A DNA stretch of 16,634 nucleotides from JAVVPO01 sp036655715 (GCA_036655715.1 JAVVPO010000059.1:1-16634), one strand, 5' to 3'. Positions 8,901-15,890 are shown, numbered from the stretch's first letter. Made by a program: numbers and translations. The notes: a model not told the origin generated them from the sequence alone.

Positions 8901-9552
8901 TAATAAAGAAGAAGTTAAAGAAGAAGTAAGTGAGCAGATAATTATAAATATTGATAAAGATAAATTAGATTTACCAACAGTTAAAGACGGAGAGAGTAGC
9001 CAGATAAAGGACATTACTTCCCACTGGGCCAATGAATCTATTGTAAAAGTAGTTGAAAGAGGTCTGATGAAAGGTAAAACTAATGAATCCTTTGCTCCGA
9101 ATGATACCTTAACTAGAGCAGAAATTGCAGTGATTCTAGAAAGAATGCTAGATACAAAAAATATTAAGCAAACTAGTGCATTTAAAGATATTAAAGGAAA
9201 TGAGTGGTATGCAGAAGCTGTCTTAAAGATGAATGCAATAGGTCTTATTAATGGCTATGAAAATGAGAAATTTGCACCAAAGGAAAATGTAAAAAGAGTA
9301 GAAGTAATTAGCCTAATAGCAAGATTACTTGAGTATATTGGCGCTGATATTAGTGTGGAAAATCCAGAAGAGATATTAGCACAATATGGAGATGTGGATC
9401 AAATACCTAATTGGGCAAAGAAGCAAATTGCATGGTGTGTTCAAACAGGTATAGTGAGTGGTAATGAAAAAGGAAACTTAAGTCCTAATGAAGCAATGAC
9501 TAGAGCAGAGATGGCAGTTGTCTTATCAAAGGTTTTAGATATAATAGAATAA
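2945..9552 (+). CDS. S-layer-anchored family 8 polysaccharide lyase
   Basis: I read 2945-9552 as one gene interrupted by an assembly gap (3169-3268); the frame change at the gap is an artefact because both sides encode the same peptide repeat. Start ATG 2945 has AGAGGG 8 bases upstream. Order: signal peptide (cleavage near VQA-QV); acidic repeats (3083-3399); carbohydrate-binding-like module A (about 3481-4010); Big_2 (4018-4257); module B (4273-4785); two Big_2 (4792-5290); module C (5305-5760); two Big_2 (5770-6315); PL8 alpha-toroid (6331-7400) and beta-sandwich parts (7435-8560); MucBP-like module (8640-8840); acidic linker; three SLH domains (9010-9549). Catalytic Asn (6856), His (7006), Tyr (7033) and Arg (7198) are present, with WWDWEIG at 6679. 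Family knowledge: PL8 enzymes cleave hyaluronan, chondroitin or xanthan by beta-elimination, and SLH domains bind the cell-wall polymer. Asn-His and His-Tyr spacings of 50 and 9 residues favour a hyaluronate/chondroitin AC type, but the substrate is unproven. True length is about 2,195-2,205 aa if the gap is 77-110 bases. Confidence 0.92.
3083..3399 (+). repeat. 33-bp coding minisatellite (11-aa acidic repeat)
   Basis: Near-identical 33-base units encode EDEEENITNPP. Exact or nearly exact copies are at 3116-3148, 3149-3168 (cut by the gap), 3271-3303 and 3304-3336. Degenerate units are at 3083-3115, 3337-3369 and 3370-3399 (the last 30 bases). The tract lies just after the signal peptide of the surface lyase and would form a flexible, strongly acidic spacer. 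The near identity of the central copies at DNA level suggests recent expansion, and the repeats explain why assembly failed here. Confidence 0.9.
3169..3268. other. Assembly gap of 100 N inside the minisatellite
   Basis: Exactly 100 N bases, a common placeholder for an unknown gap size. The flanks end and resume inside the same 33-base unit (after GAGAATAT and before CAGAGGAT). The missing DNA should therefore be 11 + 33k bases for whole repeats, for example 11, 44, 77 or 110. All these values restore the reading frame, whereas 100 does not. Confidence 0.95.
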
Positions 9553-9560
9553 AATTCAAT

Positions 9561-9623
9561 GAAAAACTCTCTATCTAAAGGACTGGTTATAAAATTAGTT
9601 TCTTTAAGTATAGAGAGTTTTTC
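9561..9623. terminator. Terminator after the surface lyase gene
   Basis: A perfect 14-bp outer stem pairs 9561-9574 (GAAAAACTCTCTAT) with 9610-9623, and TAAAG (9576-9580) can continue it with CTTTA (9602-9606). The descending arm ends in five T followed by CGTT. It begins 9 bases after the stop codon and could work on both strands. Confidence 0.8.
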
Positions 9624-9674
9624 GTTAACAAATAAGTATGGTGGTGCTATAAGTAACTAAGAAGGGTTGCCGAG

Positions 9675-9703
9675 TTGGGAGACCTCATGTAAAATGATAA
9701 TAT
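9675..9703 (+). promoter_or_regulatory. Weak candidate promoter for the 62-aa gene
   Basis: TTGGGA (9675-9680) and TAATAT (9698-9703) are 17 bases apart, about 40 bases before the start at 9745. Both boxes deviate from consensus. The upstream gene is closed by a terminator, so some promoter is needed between 9624 and 9744. Confidence 0.3.
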
Positions 9704-9744
9704 AGCTGATAAAACAGCATGAAATAAAAGGAGTTCACAAACAA

Positions 9745-9933
9745 ATGAATTTAACTAAAATAGAATGGCAAGGTTGGACTTTTGAAATACAAGGTGAAAA
9801 GCAAGTGTTTGGAAAAACTAAAGTAGAAGTGACAAAAGATGAGATTGAGGAAATGTTTTTTATAGAAGAAGATTATCTTACTGAAAAAGTATGTGAAAGA
9901 TTATATGAGAATTATCTCTATGTCTATGCGTAA
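9745..9933 (+). CDS. Hypothetical 62-aa protein
   Basis: Unrecognised small protein, acidic overall, with no signal peptide or membrane segment. The first half looks like beta strands (residues 4-30, with WQGWTFEIQG), the second like a charged helix ending in YENYLYVYA. An AAAAGGAG ribosome site at 9726-9733 supports the ATG at 9745. It sits between the lyase terminator and the secreted protein at 10092. No terminator is obvious after it, so transcription may continue into that gene. Coding status rests on the ribosome site and a sensible composition. Confidence 0.6.
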   Translation: MNLTKIEWQGWTFEIQGEKQVFGKTKVEVTKDEIEEMFFIEEDYLTEKVCERLYENYLYVYA

Positions 9934-10044
9934 TAGAGCTTTTAGGCTTTAAATGATAAGCTATTGTCTAGAATAAAATAGAGTAACTGTAAGGATATTT
10001 AGATGGAAAAGTGAATAACATAGGAACAGTATGACAAATTCTAG

Positions 10045-10060
10045 GGTGTTAAGAAACACC
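10045..10060 (+). other. Small leader hairpin
   Basis: GGTGTT (10045-10050) and AACACC (10055-10060) pair around a 4-base loop (AAGA), with one more G-U pair outside. It ends 31 bases before the ATG of the next gene and has no following T tract, so it is more likely a leader structure than a terminator. Confidence 0.35.
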
Positions 10061-10091
10061 TGAAAATATAACAAGAAATAGGTGAGCGGTG

Positions 10092-11099
10092 ATGAAGAGG
10101 ATAAACCAAGCTGTTTTGTATTTGTTAATAGGGATGATGATGGGCATAAGTAGTATGAATGTATGGGCAAATAGTAATATGCCTGCGGGGACGTATCAAT
10201 TAGAGTTAAATGGCATCAGAAAAAATGTGCCAGGAGGCATAGTGACTAGTGAAGGGCAAATGTTATTTCCACTTAGATGGTTAGCCGCAGAAATGGGAGC
10301 AAGTCAGGTAGAGTGGGATGCAAAAGAGCGCACGGTTACAGTAGAAGTCCCTGATTATTATGAGGAGCATCAGTATTTATCTTATTTGTCGGGGATAGAG
10401 CTAGGCAAAGGAAATAAGGACTATCCCTTAGCAAAACGATTAGAAGATTTAAAACTACCACCCTATCCACTAAGTGGTGATATAGCTAGTATGCTTCATG
10501 AAAGACCCATTGGCATAACTATTGCAGATGGTGATTTTAGTATCCCCTTTGTAGCCTATGACTATGAATTTATTGATGGAAAAATCTATGTCAGTAGTGA
10601 TTGGTATAACACGATGTTTTTGGCACAGACGCAAATAGAGGGTGATGTCATTAAGATGAATTATCCTACAGAAATAGAAATAAAAGAAAAATTAGCAGAG
10701 TTAGAAGCTGTGACTATGCCTGTTACACCAGAAGAGGCAATAGCTCTGTGGATTAGAGGGCAACAAGTGCGTAGCGGAGCCCTTCAATATAGTGCTTTAT
10801 CACCAGAACTTAAAGTAAGAGTTTTAGAGGGGAATTTAGGGTGGGTAACGGGCGGCTCAAGTCCTTCAGCTGGAGCAGTGGCAATAGTAAACAAAGAGCA
10901 AGTAGATAAGGACACTATGCGTTATACCATCGCAATAGATGAAATGTTGCAAGGTAAGATAAGTGGGACGATTACAGAAATATTAGAACTGAAAAAATAT
11001 GAACAAGATGGTCATACTTATTGGTTGATTTCAGATGTAAAAGGGGATGAAAACTATTATAGCCTTTTACCAGATTCAAAGGAAAGCATACCTAAGTAG
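10092..11099 (+). CDS. Secreted copper-amine-oxidase-N-like domain protein
   Basis: A 335-aa exported protein. The N-terminus (KRINQ, then a hydrophobic stretch ending near VWA-NS) is a signal peptide. Residues about 38-88 match the copper amine oxidase N-terminal domain type (PF07833), with LFPLRWLAAEMGA and VEWDAKERTVTV as typical landmarks. No oxidase catalytic domain follows; in Clostridia and Bacilli this small domain is common on secreted wall-associated proteins and does not imply oxidase activity. The C-terminal part (about 215-330, with RSGALQYSALSPELK and WVTGGSSP) resembles a conserved region I have seen in other such Firmicutes proteins, of unknown function. ATG 10092 is preferred over GTG 10089 because AGGTG (10080-10084) then has normal spacing, though both are possible. 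A strong terminator follows. Confidence 0.8.
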   Translation: MKRINQAVLYLLIGMMMGISSMNVWANSNMPAGTYQLELNGIRKNVPGGIVTSEGQMLFPLRWLAAEMGASQVEWDAKERTVTVEVPDYYEEHQYLSYLSGIELGKGNKDYPLAKRLEDLKLPPYPLSGDIASMLHERPIGITIADGDFSIPFVAYDYEFIDGKIYVSSDWYNTMFLAQTQIEGDVIKMNYPTEIEIKEKLAELEAVTMPVTPEEAIALWIRGQQVRSGALQYSALSPELKVRVLEGNLGWVTGGSSPSAGAVAIVNKEQVDKDTMRYTIAIDEMLQGKISGTITEILELKKYEQDGHTYWLISDVKGDENYYSLLPDSKESIPK

Positions 11100-11104
11100 T
11101 AACG

Positions 11105-11148
11105 ATACCCTTTAGGAGAACTTATAGTCTCTAAAGGGTATTTTTTTT
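11105..11148 (+). terminator. Rho-independent terminator
   Basis: ATACCCTTTAG (11105-11115) pairs perfectly with CTAAAGGGTAT (11131-11141), and eight T residues run through 11141-11148. It begins 5 bases after the stop codon of the secreted protein gene. Confidence 0.92.
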
Positions 11149-11243
11149 GAAGATAATCTAACAAAAGGTTCTAATTTGAAAGGATAAGTGTATAGGATAC
11201 TATAAAGGGAACTTTGTTTATAAGAGGGTGAGGAGGAGTGAGA

Positions 11244-11447
11244 ATGATGAAAGATGTTGGCAAACAAAGCACAGGATATCGTGTTGTGAAAAATGGCAAT
11301 AAGTTTAAGGTAAATAAGTTGATGGGAGAATATGACACCAAAAGAGAGGCTGTTTCGGCTATGTTAGAACTATTAAGGAAGGATAGCCATCTAAGAGAAA
11401 AAGAGGAAAAAATGCAGCGCATGAAGGGGCTTAGCCGCTATTTTTAA
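11244..11447 (+). CDS. Hypothetical 67-aa basic protein
   Basis: Unrecognised small, strongly basic protein. Residues 10-40 (GYRVVKNGNKFKVNK, then GEYDTKREAVSAMLELL) suggest two or three short beta strands followed by a helix, an arrangement also seen in small DNA-binding folds such as integrase arm or AP2-like domains; this is shape similarity only. The C-terminus is a charged helix. AGGAGG at 11231-11236 lies 7 bases before ATG 11244, so that start is preferred over GTG 11238, which would be only 1 base from it. No terminator is visible between this gene and the pyrophosphatase 135 bases downstream, so they may be co-transcribed. Confidence 0.6.
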   Translation: MMKDVGKQSTGYRVVKNGNKFKVNKLMGEYDTKREAVSAMLELLRKDSHLREKEEKMQRMKGLSRYF

Positions 11448-11582
11448 TCCCAAAATAAAGAAAAAAATAAACTGAGAAAGATACTCAAATTAAGATAATG
11501 AGAACAAGCACTAACCGCATATGATAGATACTGGAGATTAATCTTATAGTATTTATTAATTAAATATGCTGGAGGAGTGCAG

Positions 11583-13673
11583 ATGGAAGTCAATCAAATG
11601 GTTTTCAAAATGGTAGCTATTATTATCTCATTTTTGGCATTTGGAGTAGCGACGTGGCTTTATTATTGGGTTAAAGCAAGGCCTTCGGCTAATGAGCGGA
11701 TTGCGGAAATAGGGCTTTTGATTCAGCAAGGAGCAAATACTTTTTTAAGGAGAGAATATAAGCTGTTAGCGCGGTTTGTTGGTGTAGTAGCTATACTTAT
11801 TTTACTATTTTTACCTAAGCCTATCTGGCAAGGTGAGTGCATAGAAAATATATTTATGGCCTTAGCTTATATAGCAGGAACAGGTTTTTCAGCATTGGCT
11901 GGCAAAGTAGGTATTAAAATAGCAACGATTGCCAATATGAAAGCCGCAGAGGCGGCGCAGCAAGGCATTGAAGTTTCTTTTATGGCAGGATTTAGAGGCG
12001 GGGCTGTCATGGGAATGGCTGTAGTTGGGGGCAGTTTACTTGGCGTAACACTCATTGCTCTTCTGACAGATAGTGCAAGTACTATATTGGGCTTTAGTTT
12101 TGGCGCAAGTTCTCTCGCGCTATTTGCAAAGGCTGGAGGAGGCATCTTTACAAAAACTGCAGATATCAGTGCAGACCTTGTAGGTAAAGTAGAACTTGGT
12201 ATTCCAGAAGATGATCCACGTAACCCTGCGGTTATTGCTGATAATGTAGGGGACAATGTAGGGGATGTAGCGGGAATGGGCGCTGATTTATTTGATTCTA
12301 ACGTAGCGGCAATGGCAGCGGCTTTGGTTATGGCAACAGGAATTGATAAAGCAGTTGGCGGCACTATGAATGTTAGTCTGGTATTTTGTTATGCTTCACT
12401 AGGCTTATTAGCTTCTATCGTAGGTGTTATAACGGCAAGGCTTGGCAAGAATGGAGATCCTACTCATGCACTTAATAGTAGTACTTATGTAACAACAGCC
12501 ATCTATGGCCTATTAACAGTGGTCGCAACATGGGCATTTCAATTTGAATGGCGTATATGGGGCGCTACAGCTATAGGACTTGTGGTAGGCGTTATTATTG
12601 GGATTGCAAGTGATTACTTTACAAACGATAAGAAAAAACCTGTTAAATACGTAGCCAATGCTTCTGAATCAGGTCCGGCTTTTACTATATTATCAGGTAT
12701 GTCTTATGGATTCTTAAGTACAGTACCTGCTTTATTAGGGATAGGAATAGCTGCACTAGGTGCTTATAAATTATGTGAACCTATTGGTCCGGGGTATGCT
12801 ATGTTTGGGATTTCGATGGCAGCAGTAGGTATGCTTTCTATCGTTGGTATGATTATTTCAAATGATGCTTATGGTCCTATTGTAGATAATGCAAGAGGGC
12901 TAGCTGAGATGGGGAAATTAGGTGATGAAGTATTAGAGATTACAGATGCTTTAGATAGTGCGGGTAATACGGTTAAAGCGATTACAAAGGGATTTGCTAT
13001 TGCAGCGGCAGGGCTAACCGTTATCGCTTTGCTAGGTGCTTTTATGAGCCAAGTTAATGCGGCAGCAATAGAGCTTGGGCTTGAGCAAATTACAGGATTT
13101 GATATTATGAACCCATTAGTATTTTTTGGCTTACTAGTTGGGGCATCTATACCCGCTGTATTTTCAGCTATGCTGATGTTAGGGGTAGACAGAAATGCTC
13201 AACGTATGGTAGAAGAAATACACAGGCAGTTCAATGAAATTGTAGGGCTGAAAGAAGGTAAAGAGGGTGTACAGCCTGAATATGAGAAGTGTATAGATAT
13301 TGCAACAAAAGGTGCACTTAAAGAACTTATACCAGCTGGACTTATGGCTATTATAGCTACTTTAGCTGTGGGATTCATAGGCGGTGTTCAAGCTATTGGA
13401 GGTTTTTTAACAGGGAATATCGTAAGCGGATTGCTACTCGCCCTTTTCATGTCCAATGCAGGAGGATTGTGGGATAACTCTAAGAAATATATTGAAGCTG
13501 GTAATCATGGTGGCAAAGGTAGTAAAGCGCATAAAGCAGCTGTCGTAGGAGATACTGTAGGAGATCCTTGCAAGGATACAGCAGGGCCTTCCTTAAATAC
13601 ACAAGTAACAGTAGTTTCTTTAATCGCATCACTGATGTCAACATTTTTCTTGGCCTTCTCATTATTTGGTTGA
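11583..13673 (+). CDS. hppA: Membrane-bound proton-translocating pyrophosphatase
   Basis: A 696-aa polytopic membrane protein that couples hydrolysis of pyrophosphate to ion pumping across the cytoplasmic membrane. Family hallmarks are intact: the pyrophosphate-binding segment EDDPRNPAVIADNVGDNVGD followed by DLFDSN, and near the C-terminus GNHGGKGSKAHKAAVVGDT, DPCKDT and SLN. In the GNTVKAITKG motif the discriminating residues are Lys (codon 12975) and Thr (codon 12984), the pair found in K+-independent enzymes; K+-dependent ones have Ala at the first position. K+-independent members are proton pumps, so a proton-pumping role is inferred. Length is normal for bacterial enzymes. GGAGG at 11571-11575 is 7 bases before ATG 11583 and only 1 base before GTG 11577, which decides the start. 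No terminator is evident after the stop. Confidence 0.95.
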   Translation: MEVNQMVFKMVAIIISFLAFGVATWLYYWVKARPSANERIAEIGLLIQQGANTFLRREYKLLARFVGVVAILILLFLPKPIWQGECIENIFMALAYIAGTGFSALAGKVGIKIATIANMKAAEAAQQGIEVSFMAGFRGGAVMGMAVVGGSLLGVTLIALLTDSASTILGFSFGASSLALFAKAGGGIFTKTADISADLVGKVELGIPEDDPRNPAVIADNVGDNVGDVAGMGADLFDSNVAAMAAALVMATGIDKAVGGTMNVSLVFCYASLGLLASIVGVITARLGKNGDPTHALNSSTYVTTAIYGLLTVVATWAFQFEWRIWGATAIGLVVGVIIGIASDYFTNDKKKPVKYVANASESGPAFTILSGMSYGFLSTVPALLGIGIAALGAYKLCEPIGPGYAMFGISMAAVGMLSIVGMIISNDAYGPIVDNARGLAEMGKLGDEVLEITDALDSAGNTVKAITKGFAIAAAGLTVIALLGAFMSQVNAAAIELGLEQITGFDIMNPLVFFGLLVGASIPAVFSAMLMLGVDRNAQRMVEEIHRQFNEIVGLKEGKEGVQPEYEKCIDIATKGALKELIPAGLMAIIATLAVGFIGGVQAIGGFLTGNIVSGLLLALFMSNAGGLWDNSKKYIEAGNHGGKGSKAHKAAVVGDTVGDPCKDTAGPSLNTQVTVVSLIASLMSTFFLAFSLFG

Positions 13674-13739
13674 TAAAGGTACTCTTTGGGTTGAAAAGCG
13701 ATTATTAAAGCAGAAGTAGCACGAATAGCAAGAAAAACC

Positions 13740-13768
13740 TTGCCATCAAGGAGAAATACAGATAGGAT
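13740..13768 (+). promoter_or_regulatory. Candidate promoter for the 139-aa gene
   Basis: TTGCCA (13740-13745) and TAGGAT (13763-13768) are 17 bases apart, about 50 bases before the ATG at 13821. The -35 box overlaps a CCTTG/CAAGG inverted repeat (13738-13751). It is moderately convincing; read-through from the pyrophosphatase gene is also possible because no terminator separates them. Confidence 0.35.
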
Positions 13769-13820
13769 ATAAGAGACTAGCTAATCCTAGCCTAAATAGA
13801 CTAGAAGGAATGAGAAAACT

Positions 13821-14240
13821 ATGAGAAAATTAAAAGTAGAGAAACAAATCATCAATATAGATAAAGATATTGAGGCACTAACTAGAACTAAAAAATATTT
13901 ATCTAATGCAGAAGAGATAGAGACTGTTAAGAAAACTTTAAATAGAGAAAGACAACTTTTAGTGCATGAATTATATGCAGAAGAAGGTAAAGCACGTATG
14001 CAATGCGCAGCCGTGATTGAAACTTTATTAGATAAAACATTAGAAAAAGAAGCACAACTAGAACTTCTAGAGCAGATTAAAGAAATATTTGGTAGAAGAG
14101 CTCCAGATGTAAGCAAAAGTAGCAACGGACTTAATGCTTGGCTGACTGAACTAGGTGCAATATGTGAATGGACTCAAAATGAAGGCACAGAGTGGGCTTC
14201 ATTAGTTATTACAACTATAGCAGCTATGCCAAATAAATAA
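13821..14240 (+). CDS. Hypothetical 139-aa helical protein
   Basis: No family recognised. The first 95 residues are rich in Lys, Glu and Leu and look like long amphipathic helices with coiled-coil potential. The C-terminal 45 residues (from VSKSSNGLNAWL) are less charged and contain two Trp. There is no signal peptide or membrane segment. The ribosome site is AAGGAA at 13805-13810. A four-codon reading frame, ATG AGA AAA CTA TGA (13810-13824), overlaps the start codon and repeats the first codons of the gene. The gene ends in a very stable bidirectional terminator. Confidence 0.7.
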   Translation: MRKLKVEKQIINIDKDIEALTRTKKYLSNAEEIETVKKTLNRERQLLVHELYAEEGKARMQCAAVIETLLDKTLEKEAQLELLEQIKEIFGRRAPDVSKSSNGLNAWLTELGAICEWTQNEGTEWASLVITTIAAMPNK

Positions 14241-14246
14241 AAATAA

Positions 14247-14301
14247 CAAAAAATACGCCTAAATGGGTTGAAGCTTACTACTCATTTAGGCGTATTTTTT
14301 G
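14247..14301. terminator. Bidirectional terminator, 19-bp perfect stem
   Basis: CAAAAAATACGCCTAAATG (14247-14265) pairs perfectly with 14283-14301, and three more pairs extend the stem inward. Six T follow the GC-rich part on the + strand and six A precede it, so it works on both strands. It begins 7 bases after the stop codon. Confidence 0.93.
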
Positions 14302-14469
14302 TGTAAAATGAAAAAGATTATTTAGAGATCAAGTATATAAGTGAATAATTCAGTGATAAAATAAGGTTTATAATTGATAAAAATAGTTATTAAAAAAATA
14401 TTTTCTTTGTAGAATAATTTAAAATCAATTTAGTAACACTAAACAAAAAGATTTTAAAGGAGTGACTGA

Positions 14470-14781
14470 ATGAATAGATTCAAACCACATGAACTATATG
14501 AAATATTTTCGGTAGTAGAAGAAGACGGCGTATTTGATTGTCCTATATTTACCTCTTTTTCAGGAGAACTACAAGCAGTAGATAAATGCCTTGCCTTGCC
14601 AGATCAAGATAAAAAAGCTATGCAACAAGCACTTCGCCTAGCCAAAAAAGAACTATCCCAAGAAATAGCTGAGTTAGAATGTTGCTATACAAGTCGGGAT
14701 AACTCATCACAAAACCTACAAGAGCAAATAGATAGTATGACGAGTAAACTGTGCAAACTCATGCGCAATTATATACAATAA
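14470..14781 (+). CDS. Hypothetical 103-aa protein
   Basis: No family recognised. The N-terminal 45 residues (FKPHELYEIFSVVEEDGVFD, then FTSFSGELQAVD) look mixed strand and helix. The rest is predicted helical with coiled-coil character and carries three Cys (two adjacent in ELECCYTS, one in SKLCKLM). There is no signal peptide. AAAGGAG at 14456-14462 is 7 bases before the ATG. It is flanked by two strong hairpins (14247-14301 and 14784-14830), so it is an isolated unit. The promoter within the A/T-rich 14302-14455 stretch cannot be fixed; TATAAT occurs at 14369-14374 without a good -35 box. Confidence 0.68.
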   Translation: MNRFKPHELYEIFSVVEEDGVFDCPIFTSFSGELQAVDKCLALPDQDKKAMQQALRLAKKELSQEIAELECCYTSRDNSSQNLQEQIDSMTSKLCKLMRNYIQ

Positions 14782-14783
14782 AA

Positions 14784-14830
14784 AAAGGATGCCTAGGCAA
14801 GTGAAATCTTTATTTGCCTAGGCATCCTTT
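14784..14830. terminator. Bidirectional terminator, 17-bp perfect stem
   Basis: AAAGGATGCCTAGGCAA (14784-14800) pairs perfectly with 14814-14830, with a few wobble pairs continuing inward. It starts 3 bases after the stop codon of the 103-aa gene; the run of A before it and TTTC after it fit termination in either direction. Confidence 0.9.
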
Positions 14831-14877
14831 CGTATAAAGCAATAAGTCTAGCTAGCCTATGTAGCGGCTATATGCAT

Positions 14878-14907
14878 TTGAAATTAGATTGTAGAAATAA
14901 GCATAAT
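14878..14907 (+). promoter_or_regulatory. Candidate promoter for the TerB/J-domain gene
   Basis: TTGAAA (14878-14883) and CATAAT (14902-14907) are 18 bases apart. An overlapping alternative is TTAGAT (14884-14889) with TATGAT (14907-14912) at 17 bases. The upstream terminator (14784-14830) requires a promoter in this interval. Confidence 0.45.
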
Positions 14908-14945
14908 ATGATAAAATTAATAGATATTATGAGGAGATTGTACGA

Positions 14946-14975
14946 ATGAAAATGAGGTGGATAAGATGTTGTTAG
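14946..14975 (+). CDS. Possible 9-codon leader ORF
   Basis: ATG 14946 reads MKMRWIRCC then TAG (14973-14975). It owns the best ribosome site in the area, GAGGAG at 14931-14936, 9 bases upstream, and it overlaps the start of the next gene in another frame. It could couple translation to the downstream gene, or simply be chance. Confidence 0.25.
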   Translation: MKMRWIRCC

Positions 14976-15850
14976 AGCTTATAATGGGTATTTTAGGAAT
15001 TGGATTTAGCCTGATAGCTATGATATTTAAAATCATACTTGCCATGATAGTAGGTGGAATCGCTGGATTTAAGCATAGGAATGCCTTGTTATGGGGAGGG
15101 GCAGCACTATTCTTCCCATGGATATTCTTTATTATTATATTTATGCCTAAAAAATATCCGAGGTTCTCAGGAATCCTTAGTCAAGAAGAAGCTTTTAGAG
15201 GTAAGAACCCTGTCATTGCATCAATCATGGCACTTTCAGCAATGATTGCAAAAGCAGATGGCAGCGTAAGTAAGGAAGAAATTTCTTTTATAAAGAAATT
15301 TATTTCTAGCCATTTCGGACTATTTGGTGAAGAATTAAATAGCTATGAAGGTGCTTTTAAATATGGAAAGGAACATCCTGAAGCTTACAAAGAGTTTACG
15401 AATATCTTACGAGAATTCTATGTGAGAAGAGATGTTGTTATAGCTATTGCTTATCTCTTTGTATCTATCGGAATGCAAGGTGAGAGCATATCTGCTGCGA
15501 CAGAGCAACTTGTGAAAAAGATACTTATTGAATTAGGTATATCAGAGTATGAGTATAACAGTATCAAGAATTCATTTACGCATCAGCAAAACTACTATAG
15601 TGGGCAAAGTGGATACACAAGCCAGGAAAGCCAATTAGACCTAGTGAAGAAATATTGCAAAGTATTAGATGTAGATGAACAGGCCAATATGACAGAGATT
15701 AAAAAAGCTTATAGAAAGTTAGTTAAAGAGTATCATCCCGATAAGTTAGCTTCTGAAAGTATGCCGAAAGAATATGAGGACTTTGCTAACAAGAAAATTA
15801 TAGAAATTAATGAAGCTTATGAATATTTAAAGAAAATTAAAGAGGCCTAA
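14966..15850 (+). CDS. Membrane-anchored TerB/J-domain (DjlA-like) co-chaperone
   Basis: A 294-aa protein in three parts. Residues 1-60 are hydrophobic and form membrane segments, ending at MPKKYP. About 70-185 resembles a TerB-type helical domain (IAKADGSVSKEE is the typical acidic landmark). About 225-294 is a J domain with intact HPD at 257-259 and the following NEAYEYLKK helix. The order membrane anchor, TerB, C-terminal J domain is that of DjlA, which recruits DnaK at the inner face of the membrane; this is an architectural match, not proof of orthology. A polar linker rich in Gln, Ser and Tyr (about 205-222) separates TerB from J. ATG 14966 is preferred because GAGGTG (14954-14959) precedes it by 6 bases; GTG 14957 has no ribosome site at normal distance. 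Confidence 0.85.
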   Translation: MLLELIMGILGIGFSLIAMIFKIILAMIVGGIAGFKHRNALLWGGAALFFPWIFFIIIFMPKKYPRFSGILSQEEAFRGKNPVIASIMALSAMIAKADGSVSKEEISFIKKFISSHFGLFGEELNSYEGAFKYGKEHPEAYKEFTNILREFYVRRDVVIAIAYLFVSIGMQGESISAATEQLVKKILIELGISEYEYNSIKNSFTHQQNYYSGQSGYTSQESQLDLVKKYCKVLDVDEQANMTEIKKAYRKLVKEYHPDKLASESMPKEYEDFANKKIIEINEAYEYLKKIKEA

Positions 15851-15890
15851 GCTTCACTAAGAAAAATTGAACTTAACTATAGAAAAATAA

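Noticed and set aside
9660..9720. c-di-GMP-I (GEMM) riboswitch before the 62-aa gene
   Set aside because: Only a GGTTGCCGA-like 3' fragment is present; the GGGCAAA 5' strand and the GACGCAAAGC core are absent upstream, where the lyase terminator occupies the space.
10092..11099. Copper amine oxidase enzyme
   Set aside because: Only the small N-terminal domain type is present; the large catalytic domain with its topaquinone site is missing.
11867..12364. 165-aa open frame on the minus strand inside the pyrophosphatase gene
   Set aside because: It lies wholly within a well-conserved gene on the other strand, with low-complexity Ala/Pro/Thr/Ser composition, typical of an antisense shadow.
13738..13751. 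CCTTG/CAAGG hairpin as terminator of the pyrophosphatase gene
   Set aside because: The stem is only 5 bp and is followed by AGAAATA, with no T tract.
13787..14125. 112-aa open frame on the minus strand
   Set aside because: It is antisense to the 139-aa gene, which has a ribosome site and its own terminator; the Ser/Leu-rich translation is what a Lys/Glu-rich gene gives in reverse.
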